36,589 bases of DNA from Candidatus Omnitrophus sp. (GTDB lineage Bacteria > Omnitrophota > Gorgyraeia > Zapsychrales > Fredricksoniimonadaceae): contig DYQZ01000009.1 of assembly GCA_020719005.1 (NCBI GenBank), positions 1 through 36,589 of the forward strand, in the 5' to 3' direction. This document shows positions 28,791 to 36,589 of the stretch, piece after piece. The notes under the pieces are model-generated. The model searched no databases. It saw only the letters and a program-made list of their open reading frames with translations, and had not been told where the DNA came from. The stretch's first letter is position 1, and each line of letters begins with the position of its first letter. Both the position numbers and the translations under genes were made by a program.

Positions 28791-29728
28791 AACGATCCTT
28801 TCAATTCTCCCTCTTTGGGCACAGCCTTCCAGCGGCGGTGCATCCATGACCACTGGTCAGGAAAACGACGTATCATCGCCTCAAGCTCACCGGTCAACAT
28901 CGCTGTGCCATGGATAAGGCTTTCTCTTTCAGAGACTTTCTTCTCAAATACTTTCTCGGGGCCAATAGAGATCTTCCAGTGATCTTTTCCGTCAGGGATG
29001 GCGTAAACGCTTAGGACCGGGACGCCGTATTTAAGCCCGTATAAGACAGCGCCCGGCGCTGTTGCGGCTTTACGGCCAAAGAAATCAACAAAAACACGGC
29101 CTGTATCGCCGTAGTTCTGATCGATCGGCATAAAAACGATCTCTTGACGTTCCAGCGCTTTGGAACAATGGAACAAACAGGCGCGGACCGGAATGCTGTA
29201 GATCGTTCCCAACCCGATCAACTCCGGTGCCCGCAATAAATGCCTGTAAAAGAACCCTCCCCTGGGGCGACGCATCACCACATTGACCTTATATCCGGCG
29301 CTAATGAACCGCGTCAGCATCGCGACAAAAGGTCCGAAATGCGCGATCGCGATCACAGCCCCCTTGCCTTTGGCCAATGCCTGATCAAGATATTCACGCC
29401 CTTCGAAAGTAAAGGACTTGTCCGCGAGCACAGGTTTTTGCATCGCATGCATATAATCTGCAAGTCCAAAGGTCAAATGCTCGAACGATTGCCGCGCGAT
29501 GCGCTCTTTCTCCGCCGGAGAAATGCTGTCCGCAAAGGCGATGGATAAACTTTCAAATGCATTCTTGCGGAATCTTTTTGAGAACGCGTACATCAAGCGC
29601 GCAAAAAGAAAAGCAATGCCGCGCAACACTCCGTGCGGCAAGATCCGCAATATAAAAAGAATGGCGGCAAACAAAAGATCGGAAAAAGAATGTTTTATAC
29701 GAACAAAAAGACTTTCAGCCACGCTCAT
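28787..29728 (-). CDS. Lipid A / lysophospholipid acyltransferase family protein (LpxL-like)
   Basis: A 313-aa inner-membrane acyltransferase of the LpxL/HtrB family. It has an N-terminal helix (LLFAAILFILRILPHG), the family pattern FRKNAFESLSIAF, catalytic-motif region IAIAHFGPFVAM, DQNYGDTGRVFVDFFGR with TAPGAVLYGLKYGVPVL, and the terminal WSWMHRRWK. LpxL-type enzymes add secondary acyl chains to Kdo2-lipid IVA, implying LPS. The usual acidic residue of the HX4(D/E) box is not obvious, so a related acceptor is possible. Its ATG overlaps the response regulator stop by 4 bp. Confidence 0.87.
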   Translation of the reverse strand: MSVAESLFVRIKHSFSDLLFAAILFILRILPHGVLRGIAFLFARLMYAFSKRFRKNAFESLSIAFADSISPAEKERIARQSFEHLTFGLADYMHAMQKPVLADKSFTFEGREYLDQALAKGKGAVIAIAHFGPFVAMLTRFISAGYKVNVVMRRPRGGFFYRHLLRAPELIGLGTIYSIPVRACLFHCSKALERQEIVFMPIDQNYGDTGRVFVDFFGRKAATAPGAVLYGLKYGVPVLSVYAIPDGKDHWKISIGPEKVFEKKVSERESLIHGTAMLTGELEAMIRRFPDQWSWMHRRWKAVPKEGELKGSL

Positions 29729-30093
29729 GCCCCTAAGATCTCTTTGACCCGCTTGACCAGATTATTGGAATTGATCGGCTTGGTAATATGCCCCACCGCA
29801 CCTAATTCAAACTCTGCCCGCATATCATCCTCAGAATCTTTGGCTGTCAAAAAAAGGACAGGAATGTTTTTGGTAGCATCCAATGCCTTAAGGCGCCTGC
29901 AGACTTCGCGCCCTTTCATGCCCGGCATGAGCACATCAAGGATGATCAGATCAGGTTTCCCTATCGATAACAGCTTAAGGCCTTCCTCACCGCTCATGGC
30001 CGAGATCACATCAATATCATGAACCGCCAGCACGCTCTTTAACATGGTATGCAGCATCTTTTCATCATCAATAATCAGGACAGTCTTATTCAT
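29725..30093 (-). CDS. Single-domain response regulator
   Basis: A 122-aa receiver domain alone. The conserved residues are Asp9-Asp10 (LIIDDE), Asp53 (IILDVLMPG), Thr83 (VLFLTAKD) and Lys105 (HITKPI). The start MNKTVL is chosen because GGAG lies 6 bp before it and the Met four codons earlier contains the site. It sits between lnt and the acyltransferase gene with overlaps, so it is co-expressed with envelope lipid genes. Its kinase and target are not in the window. Confidence 0.92.
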   Translation of the reverse strand: MNKTVLIIDDEKMLHTMLKSVLAVHDIDVISAMSGEEGLKLLSIGKPDLIILDVLMPGMKGREVCRRLKALDATKNIPVLFLTAKDSEDDMRAEFELGAVGHITKPINSNNLVKRVKEILGA

Positions 30094-30105
30094 GACATTC
30101 TCCAT

Positions 30106-31608
30106 TCAACACTTTTGCTGACGACATCCACTCCGTAATAAAGGAACTGACACTCCCAGTATAATCAGAAAACAAAGGAAAGTAAAAGCCTGCGGGAACT
30201 TTGTGTAGAAAGAAATGTCTGTGCCCAGCGGCACCACAGGCGCCATAACGCCTTCGATGAGGACCTGCTTCTTTTGGGCGTCTTCAATACAAGCCCCGAC
30301 GCTGCCGTTGGGATTTATCAAACAACTGACACCAGTGTTCGTCACACGCAACAGCGAACGCCTATTCTCAACAGCACGAAAAAGCGCATTATACACCTGC
30401 ATCCTTAACCCCGGCGAATCCTTGAACCAGGCGTCATTGGTGATATTGACCAGAAATTGACTTCCGCCGAGCACGGCCTCCCGCGAAAGACGTGCGACCG
30501 TGTCCTCGAAACAAATAAGCACCCCGAAACGCATGCCGCCTTTAAGCAAAAAAACCGTTTTGTCGCGACCAGCCGTAAAGTCATCGATCGGCACGATGTC
30601 AGCCAAGAACGGCATCTCACGACGGAACGGAATATATTCGCCGAACACGACCAGATGCTGTTTGCTATAGCGGCCGCTTTCATGCCCGTCGGGCGGTGTC
30701 AGGAGGATCGCTGAATTGAAATACTCATTTTCTTCGCGGGTGACCGTGCCGAATAAAAGCGGCACATTGCTTTCACGCACAAGGCCGCGCACCTCTTCCA
30801 TAAGCTCTGGATATTCCCAGTAAAACTGCGGGAATGCTGTTTCAGGCCATACGACAAGATCCGGTTTCTCATCCAGCACCTGACGCGTTAATGTTAAATA
30901 ACGCTCGACAACCACGGGTTTCATCGAAGGCGCCCAGGATTCTGTCAACGTCGCATTGCCCTGGACCGCACCGATCTTAAGCGTGCCGATGGAACGATCT
31001 TCTGTAACACGAAAGATGCCATACCCCACCACGATCACAACAACGAAGAACACCCCGCATGCCGTCCGCCGGAAAGGCACATCAAAGACAACTTTATTCA
31101 ACAAGCGCGTCCACGCCTCAGCCAAAAGAACGTTCACCGCGACGATCAAGAACGACACGCCTGCGGCGCCGGTAATATCCGCGATCTGAATAACAACCGT
31201 ATTCAGTGCCTGCGTATGCGCCAGGGCCGACCAACCAAACCCTGTGAACGCATGCTCACGTATCTGCTCAAGGATCACCCACACCGACGGAAGAAAAAGA
31301 AGCCTCTGCCACAACACGAGATGCCGTGACATCAAGAAAACAACGCCGAACATGCCCCAGAAAAGTGCAAGGTAGACGCACAATAAAAGCATGCCTGGGA
31401 CCGTCACATACCCGATCCACCATAATGTTGAGATGAAGAAAAGAAGACCGGCAAGATAAGCCAAACCGAAAGCCGCCCGGCGGGAAGTAAGGCGCGATAA
31501 TGCAAAGAATAACGGAACAAGCCCGCCCCACGCTAAAGGCCAAGCGTTAAGTGGAGGAAACGCTGCCCAGCATAATACAGCAGATAAAAGAACTAACATA
31601 AGAACCAT
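30106..31608 (-). CDS. lnt: Apolipoprotein N-acyltransferase
   Basis: A 500-aa inner-membrane enzyme adding the third acyl chain to lipoproteins. The N-terminal part has about six helices; the nitrilase-type domain carries the expected triad Glu (VVWPETAFP), Lys (YSKQHLVVFGEYIPF) and Cys (GVLICFEDT). The ATG at 31608, 13 bp after secA, gives a typical Lnt length. Longer frames overlap secA's metal-binding tail. No clear ribosome site precedes 31608, so the exact start is uncertain. Its presence implies an outer membrane with triacylated lipoproteins. Confidence 0.92.
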   Translation of the reverse strand: MVLMLVLLSAVLCWAAFPPLNAWPLAWGGLVPLFFALSRLTSRRAAFGLAYLAGLLFFISTLWWIGYVTVPGMLLLCVYLALFWGMFGVVFLMSRHLVLWQRLLFLPSVWVILEQIREHAFTGFGWSALAHTQALNTVVIQIADITGAAGVSFLIVAVNVLLAEAWTRLLNKVVFDVPFRRTACGVFFVVVIVVGYGIFRVTEDRSIGTLKIGAVQGNATLTESWAPSMKPVVVERYLTLTRQVLDEKPDLVVWPETAFPQFYWEYPELMEEVRGLVRESNVPLLFGTVTREENEYFNSAILLTPPDGHESGRYSKQHLVVFGEYIPFRREMPFLADIVPIDDFTAGRDKTVFLLKGGMRFGVLICFEDTVARLSREAVLGGSQFLVNITNDAWFKDSPGLRMQVYNALFRAVENRRSLLRVTNTGVSCLINPNGSVGACIEDAQKKQVLIEGVMAPVVPLGTDISFYTKFPQAFTFLCFLIILGVSVPLLRSGCRQQKC

Positions 31609-31621
31609 AGGCAAATAATCG

Positions 31622-34621
31622 TTACTGCCCGCAGCATTTCTTGTATTTCTTACCGCTGCCGCAGGGGCAATCATCATTACGGCCGACCTTCGCGTGCGAG
31701 GACGGACCCTGCGCCTTTGGACGACGGAACTCAACGGACGCGCCTGTCATAGGATGATCTTCTGTAAGCGGTGCGGCGGCCTGAGCCACGCCCCCTGTCA
31801 TACCTGAAAATTCCTGATGCACAAGTTCCTGACGCGTGCCGAACACGCTCTTAGGCTGTGATTCATCCTCGGCAGGGCGCAGTTTAAAGATGATCTCGGC
31901 GACATCAATATGAATGGATTCAAACATCGCACGGAACATGTGATAACCTTCGCGCTTGTATTCCACCAAGGGATCGCGCTGACCAAGTGCACGAAGGCCA
32001 ACGCCCTCTTTCATCCGGTCCATGGCATAAAGATGGTCTTTCCATTTATGATCAATGGTGTGAAGAAGGAACATGCGCTCTAAATGCCGCATTTGATCCT
32101 TCCCCATATGCTCTTCCTTGATCCCGTGCTCTCTGATAAGCACCTGATACAACGCGGGAACGATCTTCTCATACGGAAGCCCATCGAGCTCCTGCCAGCT
32201 CTGACGGATATCCACCCCAAACTTTTCGAGGAAATATTTAACTAATCCTTCAGCATCCCATTTGGACTTGCCGCCATCCGTGGGCAGAAAACGCGCTACC
32301 GCATCCTCGACCGTTGATTGAACGGATTCGAGAATAAGTTCGCGCGTATCATCCCCGTCGATGATCGAACGGCGCATGCCGTAGATGACCTCGCGCTGTT
32401 TGTTCATGATGCCGTCATATTCAAGAAGCTGTTTACGGATCTCGAAGTTATAGGTCTCAACACGTTTTTGCGCGATCTCGATAGCGTGTGACACAAGCCC
32501 CGACTCAATGACCTGACCTTCCTCAAAACCAAGGCGGTCCATCATCATCTTGAGCCTATCCCCGGCGAACAAACGCATCAGGTCATCATCAAGTGATACG
32601 AAAAAACGTGACGCGCCCGGGTCTCCCTGACGGCCGGAACGGCCGCGCAGCTGATTGTCGATACGCCGCGACTCATGGCGCTCTGTCCCGATGATATGAA
32701 GGCCTCCGGCGGCATTGACCTGTTCGCGTTCTTTCTTGACCTGTTCACGGTATTGCTTGAGGAATTGCCCGGTAAGAAGTTCCTGCGAAGGAAGCTCCTC
32801 TTCCTTGTTCTTTTTGGCTTCCTCGATCTTTTGTGCGGCGAGTGTGCGCGCCATGAATTCAGCATTTCCGCCGAGCATGATATCCGTTCCTCGGCCTGCC
32901 ATATTGGTTGCGATCGTGACCGCTTTATAACGGCCGGCCTGTGCGATGATCGAGGCTTCGGTCTCGTGATATTTAGCATTCAAGACCTGATGCCTGACGC
33001 CGCGTGTCTTAAGTAAATTTGAAATAAGCTCTGACTTTTCAATGGACACAGTACCGACGAGAACAGGTTGGCCTTTTTCATAGCACTGTTCGATCTCTTT
33101 GACCACCGCGTCATATTTCTCGCGCCCAGTGCGGTACACGCAGTCAGGATAATTGATACGCTGGAGCGGGCGGTTCGTCGGGATCACGACCACATCAAGA
33201 TTATAGATCTGTTTGAACTCATTCGCTTCCGTGTAGGCCGTACCCGTCATACCGGAAAGCTTTTTATACATGCGGAAATAATTCTGGAACGTGATCGTCG
33301 CCAGCGTCTGATTCTCACGCTCGATCTTGATGCCTTCCTTGGCCTCGACCGCCTGATGAAGCCCATCTGACCAACGGCGCCCCGGCATCATGCGCCCCGT
33401 GAACTCATCGACGATCATGACCTTGCCGTCACGCACCACATAATCCGTATCCAGATGAAAAAATTCCTTGGCACGCAACGACTGCAGGACATGGTGACGG
33501 TATTCAATGGTCTCCATATCATGCAGATTGGCAACTCCGAAAAGCTGTGCTGCCTTTTCCTCACCTACGTCGGTGAGCGCCACGGACTTGTGCTTCTCAT
33601 CAGCCATATAATCAAACCCGACACTTAAATTAACGCCCTGATGCTTGGCATCGATCTCATCCGACTCCGTGATCCGCTTGCCCTTCAACTGCTGTGAAAT
33701 GACATGCGCTTTATAATATTTGTCTGTCGATTCCTCGGCGGGCCCTGAGATAATAAGTGGTGTGCGCGCTTCATCCACCAGAATGCTGTCGACTTCATCG
33801 ACGATCGCAAAATGATGCGCCGGCTGGACCATCTCATCCTTGAACATGACCATGTTGTCACGCAGATAATCAAACCCGAACTCGTTGTTTGTTCCATAAG
33901 TAATGTCCGAACCATACGCGGCCTGACGATCTTTGGGCGGCATATCGTGCTGAATGCATCCGACAGTAAGACCGAGGAATTGATGGATAGGGCCCATCCA
34001 CTCTGAGTCACGTTTAGCCAGGTAGTCATTGACCGTCACCACATGCACCCCGTCGCCTGTGAGTGCGTTCAGATACGCAGGAAGAGTTGACACCAGCGTC
34101 TTACCTTCACCGGTCGTCATTTCCGCGATGTTGCCATAATGAAGCACCATGCCGCCGATAAGCTGAACATCAAAATGGCGCATGTTAAGTAGACGCATGC
34201 CGGTCTCACGAACCACCGCAAACGCCTCAGGGAGAATAATGTCCAGCGCATGCTGTTTGGCCTTGAAAAGTTCTTTCTCCGCCGCCTTCACCTCATCTTT
34301 ACGCGCCTGACGCTCGTCGATATTCGTGGCCTGGGCATAAGCTTCCTTCAAACGGGCGAGCTCTTTCTTCTCAAAAGCAATATTTTTCTCAATGGTGGCG
34401 CGGAACTCATTTGTCTTGGCGCGCAGTTCATCGTTCGACAGCGCCTGTATCTTTGGCTCAAGCGCATTGATCTCGGACACACGTTTGGAAAGACGTTTGA
34501 CCTCGCTGATCGAGGGAAGCGGCGCATCAGGATTGATATGGATATTCACGGGCGGCTGCAGTTTCGCAATATAATTCTTGACGGCCTGCACCACGGGTTT
34601 ACGGATAATAGCGTCGATCAT
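31622..34621 (-). CDS. secA: Preprotein translocase ATPase SecA
   Basis: A 999-aa translocation ATPase driving proteins through SecYEG. Walker A MTTGEGKTL and Walker B VDEVDSILVDEARTPLIISGP are in place, as are the NYLAKRD-like VNDYLAKRD, GMTGTA, and the C-terminal zinc-binding CPCGSGKKYKKCC that contacts SecB or ribosomes. It is about 100 residues longer than E. coli SecA, with extra sequence near the N-terminus and before the tail. AGGG 9 bp before the ATG lies in the end of prfB. Neighbours prfB and lnt are transcribed together with it. Confidence 0.97.
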   Translation of the reverse strand: MIDAIIRKPVVQAVKNYIAKLQPPVNIHINPDAPLPSISEVKRLSKRVSEINALEPKIQALSNDELRAKTNEFRATIEKNIAFEKKELARLKEAYAQATNIDERQARKDEVKAAEKELFKAKQHALDIILPEAFAVVRETGMRLLNMRHFDVQLIGGMVLHYGNIAEMTTGEGKTLVSTLPAYLNALTGDGVHVVTVNDYLAKRDSEWMGPIHQFLGLTVGCIQHDMPPKDRQAAYGSDITYGTNNEFGFDYLRDNMVMFKDEMVQPAHHFAIVDEVDSILVDEARTPLIISGPAEESTDKYYKAHVISQQLKGKRITESDEIDAKHQGVNLSVGFDYMADEKHKSVALTDVGEEKAAQLFGVANLHDMETIEYRHHVLQSLRAKEFFHLDTDYVVRDGKVMIVDEFTGRMMPGRRWSDGLHQAVEAKEGIKIERENQTLATITFQNYFRMYKKLSGMTGTAYTEANEFKQIYNLDVVVIPTNRPLQRINYPDCVYRTGREKYDAVVKEIEQCYEKGQPVLVGTVSIEKSELISNLLKTRGVRHQVLNAKYHETEASIIAQAGRYKAVTIATNMAGRGTDIMLGGNAEFMARTLAAQKIEEAKKNKEEELPSQELLTGQFLKQYREQVKKEREQVNAAGGLHIIGTERHESRRIDNQLRGRSGRQGDPGASRFFVSLDDDLMRLFAGDRLKMMMDRLGFEEGQVIESGLVSHAIEIAQKRVETYNFEIRKQLLEYDGIMNKQREVIYGMRRSIIDGDDTRELILESVQSTVEDAVARFLPTDGGKSKWDAEGLVKYFLEKFGVDIRQSWQELDGLPYEKIVPALYQVLIREHGIKEEHMGKDQMRHLERMFLLHTIDHKWKDHLYAMDRMKEGVGLRALGQRDPLVEYKREGYHMFRAMFESIHIDVAEIIFKLRPAEDESQPKSVFGTRQELVHQEFSGMTGGVAQAAAPLTEDHPMTGASVEFRRPKAQGPSSHAKVGRNDDCPCGSGKKYKKCCGQ

Positions 34622-34624
34622 GAC

Positions 34625-35723
34625 TTATTTCCCTTCGGGTTTCATCTTCAAAAAAGCTTCAATGAACATATCAATGTCGCCGTCCATCACCTTTTGCACA
34701 TTGCCTGTCTCGGCGTCGGTGCGGTGGTCTTTCACCATCTGGTAGGGCTGCATCACATACGAGCGGATCTGACTGCCCCACTCGATCTTCTGCTTCTGCC
34801 CTGACTCGGCGGACATCTTATTTTCCATCTCTTTTTGTTTCAATTCAAATAATTTTGCTTTGAGGACGCGCATACAGCGCATCTTGTTCTGCAATTGTGA
34901 ACGCTCGACCTGGCTCTGGGTGATAATGCCGGTCGGCATATGCGTGATGCGCACGGCCGAATCCGCTGTATTAACACTTTGCCCGCCGGGACCGGATGAA
35001 CGGAACACGTCCACCTTCAGGTCATCAGGGTTGATCTCGATCTCAATATCATCATCCACTTCAGGGATCACATCAAAAGAAGCAAATGACGTATGACGGC
35101 GCTTATTAGAATCAAACGGTGAAATGCGCACCAGACGGTGAACGCCTTTTTCCGCCTTCAAATACCCATACGCCTTAACGCCTTCAATGCGGATCGACAC
35201 ATTTTTGATGCCCGCTTCTTCACCGTGAAGGATGTCGTATACCTCGACCTTATAACCCTTGTCTTCCGCCCAGCGCGTGTACATCCTAAACAGCATGCTT
35301 GTCCAATCGCACGACTCGGTGCCGCCAGCGCCTGAATTAAGGCTCATGAGCGCATTGCAATTATCGTATTGGCCTGAAAGAAGGACCTGGATCTCAAGTG
35401 CTGCCACACTCTGTGCGAGCTCTTCGGTCTCAGCCTCGATCTGACGCTCCATCTCATCATCCCCGTCGGAGATGTCCAAAAGCTCACGCGCATCAGCCGC
35501 CAGGTGTTCGGCCTTCTTCAACGGCTCAACCACGGCTTTGTGACTTTTTAATTCCTTGATAAGTTTGTTGGCCGAATCCTGATCGTTCCAGAAATCAGGA
35601 GCGCTCATTTTATCTTCAGCCACGCGGATACTTTCGATCAGTGTAGGCAGGTCAAAGAAACCCCCTGAGTTCAGAGAGTTTCTTGGAAAGGTCATCTATT
35701 TTGCGGGAAAGTTGTTCGTTCAT
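34625..35723 (-). CDS. prfB: Peptide chain release factor 2 with programmed +1 frameshift
   Basis: RF2 ends translation at UGA and UAA. GPGGQSVNT carries the GGQ motif, and the codon-recognition region is intact. The downstream frame (34625-35653) has no proper start. A short upstream frame begins ATG at 35723 (MNEQLSRKIDDLSKKLSELRGFL) and stops at TGA (35652-35654). The site reads AGGGGG TTT CTT TGA C, the classical RF2 autoregulatory frameshift signal with its internal Shine-Dalgarno. Shifting +1 yields L-D-L-P and a 365-aa protein, the E. coli length. This also shows that UGA is a stop in this organism. It ends 3 bp before secA. Confidence 0.97.
35651..35666 (-). promoter_or_regulatory. 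RF2 programmed frameshift site
   Basis: On the minus strand AGGGGG-TTT-CTT-TGA-C: an internal Shine-Dalgarno 3 nt before the slippery CTT-T, then UGA followed by C, the poorest termination context. When RF2 is scarce, ribosomes slip +1 and make more RF2. Confidence 0.97.
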
Positions 35724-35737
35724 ATATCCATCAATAT

Positions 35738-35764
35738 GTTATAAAAACACCGTCTTCCTGACAA
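35738..35764 (-). promoter_or_regulatory. Weak candidate promoter of prfB
   Basis: TTGTCA (35759-35764), a short 15-bp spacer and TATAAC (35738-35743) on the minus strand, 15 bp before the prfB ATG. The spacing is suboptimal. Confidence 0.35.
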
Positions 35765-35769
35765 ACGAT

Positions 35770-35850
35770 CCAATCGGCGATTCCTCGTCGCTTCGCTTCT
35801 CGGAATGACGTTGTGCGTCATCCTGACGAGCGAAGCGAGGAAGGATCTCC
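35770..35850. repeat. Dispersed intergenic repeat, copy 3
   Basis: GATTCCTCGTCGCTTCGC..GGAATGACG and GTCATCCTGACGAGCGAAGCGAGGAAGGATCTCC face each other and can form a long imperfect hairpin. The wording is that of the elements at 9250 and 11995. It fills the gap between ychF and prfB. Confidence 0.7.
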
Positions 35851-35860
35851 TCCATCAGTA

Positions 35861-36589
35861 TTACACACTAAATCTGAAATAAACTACATCGCCCTCTTTC
35901 ATCTCATAATCCTTGCCTTCGAGGGTGACTTTCTTGGCTTCCTGAACAGCCTTATAAGAACCCAGTGCCAAAAGATCCGCGTAATTATAGATCTCGGCAC
36001 GAATGAAACCGCGTTCAATATCGCTATGGATCTTGCCTGCGGCCTTCACAGCCCGGGTGCCTTTTTCAATGACCCAGGCGCGTGTTTCCTGTTTTCCGGC
36101 GGTAAAGAAACATGTCAGGCCCAGAAGATCAAGCCCCGCATGCGCCAGGCGCTGAAGACCGGGAGAACCAATACCAGCGGCATCATAATATTCCTTACGT
36201 TCTTCTGCCGGAAGCTGAACGATCTCGGCCTCGAAGGTCGTGCACAAAGGAACGATCGCCGCACCTTCTTTTTCTGCGCGTGCGCGAAGCGGAGCCATGA
36301 GCTCCTCATCTGCCCCATTCTCACCAGTGTTAGCTACATACAACACGGGCTTGGCCGTGATGAACTGGAACGTCTTTACAATATCCATATCCAGCCCCTT
36401 TTGCATCCTGACAGGGACCGCTTCATTCAATCCTTTAAGGACCATTTCAAGGACTTCGCATTTCGCCTTAGCTTCCTTATCGCCGGACTTTGCCGGACGC
36501 ATCCATTTATCAAATGCTTTCTGCGCTGACTGAAGGTCAGAGAGGATAAGCTCGGTCTCGATGATATCTGCCGCTTCCGACGGATTAAG
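35861..36589 (-). CDS. ychF: Redox-regulated ATPase YchF, C-terminal part (cut by window edge)
   Basis: The last 242 codons of a YchF/Ola1 protein; the N-terminal G domain lies beyond the right edge, and the frame is open to base 36589 (LNPSEAADIIETELILSDLQSAQKAFDKWMR). Visible features are KPVLYVANTGENG (specificity motif region), LPAEERKEYYDAAGI, GLTCFFTAGKQETRAWVIEKGT, and the C-terminal TGS domain ending GKDYEMKEGDVVYFRFSV. The protein binds ATP and ribosomes and affects stress responses. Nothing looks damaged in the visible part. Confidence 0.95.
   Translation of the reverse strand, partial: LNPSEAADIIETELILSDLQSAQKAFDKWMRPAKSGDKEAKAKCEVLEMVLKGLNEAVPVRMQKGLDMDIVKTFQFITAKPVLYVANTGENGADEELMAPLRARAEKEGAAIVPLCTTFEAEIVQLPAEERKEYYDAAGIGSPGLQRLAHAGLDLLGLTCFFTAGKQETRAWVIEKGTRAVKAAGKIHSDIERGFIRAEIYNYADLLALGSYKAVQEAKKVTLEGKDYEMKEGDVVYFRFSV

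Noticed and set aside
35813-36529. Plus-strand frame of 238 codons opposite ychF
   Set aside because: Antisense shadow of a conserved gene, and its start lies in the dispersed repeat.

Overview
The window reads as a chromosomal stretch from a Gram-negative, anaerobic bacterium with the standard genetic code. A LpxL-type lipid acyltransferase, Lnt and outer-membrane style lipoproteins point to an outer membrane. An Ech hydrogenase and a membrane pyrophosphatase point to fermentative or H2-cycling energy metabolism. The gene mix and divergence would fit a candidate phylum such as Omnitrophota; that is inference, with no marker phylogeny behind it. Nearly every gene is on the minus strand; the one clear plus-strand gene is an XRE-cupin regulator at 8145-8762.

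Left edge to 5.7 kb is an accessory island. After tRNA-Thr(CGU) it holds two diverged copies of one arrangement: a secreted Cys-rich protein gene, then a toxin-antitoxin pair, then a secreted PPC-like protein gene. The toxin-antitoxin pair differs between copies (AbrB-like/RelE-like in one, RHH/PIN in the other). Two of the three Cys-rich genes are broken, one by a frameshift and one by 5' truncation at a short repeat that recurs in the island.

From 5.7 to 12 kb: an NADH oxidase-like flavoprotein, small uncharacterised proteins including a possible stand-alone histidine-kinase DHp domain, the XRE-cupin regulator with repeated operator-like motifs, a single-domain response regulator, tRNA-Phe(GAA), and a lipoprotein / dicarboxylate symporter / L,D-transpeptidase-like operon. 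From 12 to 19.6 kb: K+-dependent membrane pyrophosphatase HppA, then a tightly overlapping GH15-otsA-otsB trehalose operon whose OtsA is fused to a membrane sensor and HAMP module.

From 19.6 to 27.2 kb is the energy-metabolism block. echABCDEF encodes a group 4 [NiFe] hydrogenase; it is followed by hypA, a HypC-HydE fusion and a row of small membrane ORFs with a structured leader. The HypC-HydE fusion is the most striking single gene, because it joins a [NiFe]-maturation chaperone to a radical SAM enzyme known from [FeFe]-hydrogenase maturation.

From 27.2 kb to the right edge lie envelope and housekeeping genes: HAD phosphatase, DUF502 protein, small membrane protein, LpxL-like acyltransferase, response regulator, lnt, secA, prfB (with an intact programmed +1 frameshift site) and a truncated ychF.
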